A DNA stretch of 8,488 bases from assembly GCA_002315475.1 (NCBI GenBank), contig DCGI01000080.1:1-8488 (forward strand), written 5' to 3'. The notes below the pieces were generated by a model, which worked only from the letters and a program-made list of their open reading frames with translations, searched no databases and was not told the DNA's origin. This document shows positions 6,420-8,488 of this stretch, piece after piece. This stretch comes from Christensenella sp. UBA1782 (lineage in GTDB: Bacteria > Bacillota > Clostridia > Christensenellales > DTU072). The number at the start of each line of letters is the position of its first letter. The stretch's first letter is position 1. The translations under genes were made by a program, and so were the position numbers.

Positions 6420-6725
6420 TTACAGAACGTAGGATAAGCCGAAAACGAGGGCGACGCAGATGACTGCCACGAGTGCCATGTTGCACCGAAAGAAGGACAG
6501 GATGAGGGCGACGGCGGTACCGATGGCGGAGACGATGACGTTATCGGTGGCGTAGAAGATGGCGGGGAAGGTCAGTCCTGCCAAGACGGCGTAAGGCATA
6601 TAGAACAGAAAAGAACGTAAGAAAACCGATTTGACTTTCTTTCGACAAAAGACGAGGGGTATGAAACGTGGCAGATAGGAAGCGACGATCATGACGAGGA
6701 CGCTCCCCAATAGGTTCCAGTTCAT
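6420..6725 (-). CDS. azlD: AzlD family branched-chain amino acid transport subunit
   Basis: 101 aa, normal for AzlD (about 100-110). Nearly all of it is hydrophobic, with four segments near residues 5-24, 36-57, 62-79 and 82-100. It contains the family-type YLPRFIPL (17-24) and FYMPYAVLAGL (41-51). AzlC and AzlD form a two-part exporter of branched-chain amino acids and analogues such as azaleucine in Bacillus; homologues (BrnFE type) export Ile, Leu, Val and Met. The start is 1 nt beyond the azlC stop, and AGGAGG (complement of 6735-6740) lies 9 nt before the ATG inside azlC. Its own TAA touches the IS remnant, but the length and ending look normal, so I see no truncation. Confidence 0.9.
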   Translation of the reverse strand: MNWNLLGSVLVMIVASYLPRFIPLVFCRKKVKSVFLRSFLFYMPYAVLAGLTFPAIFYATDNVIVSAIGTAVALILSFFRCNMALVAVICVALVFGLSYVL

Positions 6726-6726
6726 T

Positions 6727-7449
6727 TCAGTTTGCCTCCTTTTTGTTTTGGTTTTTTTTGTCGACGGGAAAAATCAAAGCCAAGACCGCCGACGTAACGA
6801 CGGAAACGATGATGATTCGTATGCCCATCGAGATTTCTTTCAGATAGGGCGTATAGTAGAACAGACAGGAAAGTCCTACGGCTACGCCGATGCAAACGGC
6901 GACGGGAAGGGACTTTTTGGCAGGGGGTAAAATGATGGCGATGAACATACAGTACAGGGCGATGTTCATGGCGTTTTGCAACGTAACCGGTAATATCGAC
7001 GTAATCAACGAACCGCACAGGGTGCCGATTGCCCAAGCAAAATAGGGTAAAGTGGCTACGCCCATGAAATAGGCGAAGGTGAGCTTTTCCGCTTTGGCGT
7101 TGGTGATGGCGAAGATTTCATCGGTGACGAAAAAACTCATCAGAAGCCGTTTGACGACGCTCGTTTTTTCGGGTAGATACTGTGTCAAAGAAAGGCTCAT
7201 CAATAAATAACGAGCGTTAATAATCAAAACGGCAAAAAAGATTTCTACCACGCTTGCCGATACGGCAATCAGATTGATGCCGGCAAACTGTCCCGCCGAC
7301 GTTAAATTCGTTGCCGAAATAAGGGTTGCCACCAACGGTGACAACCCGAAATTTGCGGCAGATAAGCCAAACGTAAACGAAACAGCCAAATAGGCGAGGG
7401 CGACGGGAATACCGTCTAAAACCCCTTTTCCGTACTCTTTTCCTTTCAT
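6727..7449 (-). CDS. azlC: AzlC family branched-chain amino acid permease
   Basis: 240 aa, typical for the family. The family layout is clear: a DGIPVALAYLAVSFTFGLSA segment (12-31), SAGQFAG (51-57), INARYLLMSLSL (77-88) and a TDE motif (109-111) at the end of a helix, with about seven hydrophobic segments in all. It forms the large membrane subunit that works with AzlD to export branched-chain amino acids. The ATG overlaps the TGA of the upstream ATPase gene as ATGA, and the region before it has only an A-rich GAAAAAG run. Translation is therefore probably coupled to the ATPase. The C-terminal tail is Lys/Asn-rich (KKNQNKKEAN) and its codons contain the Shine-Dalgarno for azlD. Confidence 0.93.
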   Translation of the reverse strand: MKGKEYGKGVLDGIPVALAYLAVSFTFGLSAANFGLSPLVATLISATNLTSAGQFAGINLIAVSASVVEIFFAVLIINARYLLMSLSLTQYLPEKTSVVKRLLMSFFVTDEIFAITNAKAEKLTFAYFMGVATLPYFAWAIGTLCGSLITSILPVTLQNAMNIALYCMFIAIILPPAKKSLPVAVCIGVAVGLSCLFYYTPYLKEISMGIRIIIVSVVTSAVLALIFPVDKKNQNKKEAN

Positions 7450-8488
7450 AACAGTTTTTTCTTTTTCTTGAAGACGGCTCTTTCGATGGCTTTAATACCT
7501 TCCACCAAAGGAATGACGGACACCGATAACGCCATAGCGGTGAAGTATTCTACCGCACTGATGCTTGTAAACTGGAACAAATCGGCAAGGAAGGGAATAT
7601 AAATCACTGCCGTCGTAAGGAGCAGTGCCAACAGCAAAGAACCCCACAAAAAGAGGTTTTGTTTTTTCAAGCGGAAAATGGAACCTCTTTGGCTTCTCAT
7701 GTTGAGAGAATGGAAAATTTCCGTCATGGACAACGTCAAGAACGCCATCGTCATACCGTCCGCACTCTCCTTGATAACCCAAGCACCGTTTTCCAAAAAC
7801 TCGCCGATAAAGTAAGCGAGCAAGGTGAGGGCGGCTATCAAGATCCCCTGATAGGCTATATCCAAACCGATTCCGTTACTGAAAATGCCTTCTTTGGAAA
7901 GTCTCGGCGGTTTTTTCATGGCGTCCGCTTCGTTTTCTTCCATACTGAGCGAGAGGGCGGGCAGACTGTCGGTAATCAAGTTAATCCACAATAGATGGGT
8001 GGGTTTCAAAATGGTAAAGCCCATAATGGTGGCTATGAACACGCTGATGACTTCGGCAAGGTTACTGCCCAATAAGAACTGAATGGCTTTACAGATATTG
8101 CTGTAAATTCTTCTTCCTTCGTCTACGGCGTTGACGATGGTGGCGAAGTTATCGTCGGCGAGAATCATATCGGCGACGTTTTTCGTGACGTCCGTACCGG
8201 TGATGCCCATGCCGATACCGATATCGGCACTCTTGATGCTGGGAGCGTCGTTGACGCCGTCTCCCGTCATGGCGGTAACCATGCCGCGTTCTTTCCACGC
8301 CTTGACGATACGAACCTTGTGTTCGGGTTGTACCCGCGCGTAAACGCTGAATCGATCGATACTCTTGGCAAAGGTTTCATCGTCCATCGCTTCGATGTCG
8401 GCACCGGTGATTGCCTGCTTTTCGTCTTCCAAAATGCCGAGCGACTTGGCGATGGCGACGGCGGTATCTCGGTGGTCGCCCGTAATCA
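7446..8488 (-). CDS. Calcium-transporting P-type (P2) ATPase, C-terminal 346 residues
   Basis: Coding is open to the window edge; the TTG at 8432 is an internal Leu codon, not a start. The fragment begins ITGDH (the TGDxxxTA region). It then carries MTGDGVNDAP (73-82), the hinge that coordinates Mg2+, followed by the KSADIGIGMG helix. Six C-terminal helices (M5-M10) follow. Ca2+-binding residues known from SERCA have counterparts: Asn142 and Glu145 in SNLAE (M5; SERCA N768, E771), Asn169, Thr172 and Asp173 in NLITD (M6; N796, T799, D800), and Glu256 in TEIFHSLN (M8; E908). This favours Ca2+, perhaps two ions per cycle as in SERCA rather than one as in PMCA or Listeria LMCA1; M4 is off-window, so this is not settled. 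It pumps Ca2+ out of the cytoplasm using ATP. It overlaps azlC by 4 bp. Confidence 0.93.
   Translation of the reverse strand, partial: ITGDHRDTAVAIAKSLGILEDEKQAITGADIEAMDDETFAKSIDRFSVYARVQPEHKVRIVKAWKERGMVTAMTGDGVNDAPSIKSADIGIGMGITGTDVTKNVADMILADDNFATIVNAVDEGRRIYSNICKAIQFLLGSNLAEVISVFIATIMGFTILKPTHLLWINLITDSLPALSLSMEENEADAMKKPPRLSKEGIFSNGIGLDIAYQGILIAALTLLAYFIGEFLENGAWVIKESADGMTMAFLTLSMTEIFHSLNMRSQRGSIFRLKKQNLFLWGSLLLALLLTTAVIYIPFLADLFQFTSISAVEYFTAMALSVSVIPLVEGIKAIERAVFKKKKKLL

Noticed and set aside
7446..8432. Treating the TTG at 8432 as the start of the P-type ATPase gene
   Set aside because: The frame stays open to the window edge with conserved TGDH sequence, so the gene is cut by the window rather than starting there.

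Overview
The window looks like chromosomal DNA from a low-to-mid GC Bacillota, most likely a gut-type member of the Clostridia. The basis is AGGAGG-type ribosome binding sites, a heterodimeric drug-exporter pair of a kind common in Clostridia, an azlCD pair, a PMCA/SERCA-like Ca2+ ATPase, and the debris of an IS200/IS605 element. I see no rRNA, tRNA, CRISPR array, phage gene or obvious foreign island. The species cannot be named from sequence alone.

Left part (1-2291). A minus-strand gene runs off the left edge and encodes the N-terminal 141 residues of an AI-2E/PerM-type membrane protein. It diverges across a 72-bp gap from a two-gene plus-strand unit. The first gene is an unfamiliar 321-aa protein, which I tentatively read as a degenerate relative of glycerol-1-phosphate dehydrogenase (AraM/EgsA type). 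The second is a HAD-IIA (NagD/AraL-like) phosphatase that overlaps it by 23 bp. A strong hairpin terminator closes the unit. Both divergent genes have a -10-like hexamer 6-7 nt before ATG and no good Shine-Dalgarno, so leaderless transcripts are possible.

Middle part (2332-6140). A near-consensus sigma-A promoter drives two coupled ABC half-transporters that overlap by 8 bp. The first subunit carries three altered ATP-site residues (Walker A Ser, Walker B Glu to Asp, H-loop Gln). The second keeps the standard catalytic residues but has an LSQGQ signature. Together they should form an asymmetric TM287/288- or BmrCD-like exporter with one degenerate and one catalytic ATP site.

Junction (6141-6419). 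These 279 bp separate two convergent units and hold the wreck of an IS200/IS605 element on the minus strand. There are 25 codons of a TnpA C-terminus that keep the Y-x3-Q catalytic motif, then a roughly 80-nt region that folds into nested hairpins, then a 13-bp perfect hairpin that can terminate transcription from either side. The nested fold is the least expected feature of the window; it resembles the layout of a TnpB guide (omega) RNA scaffold, although no tnpB is present.

Right part (6420-8488). A minus-strand operon reads Ca2+ P-type ATPase (C-terminal 346 aa visible), azlC, azlD. The genes are joined by an ATGA overlap and a 1-nt gap. The azlD stop codon abuts, in the same frame, the first surviving codon of the tnpA remnant.
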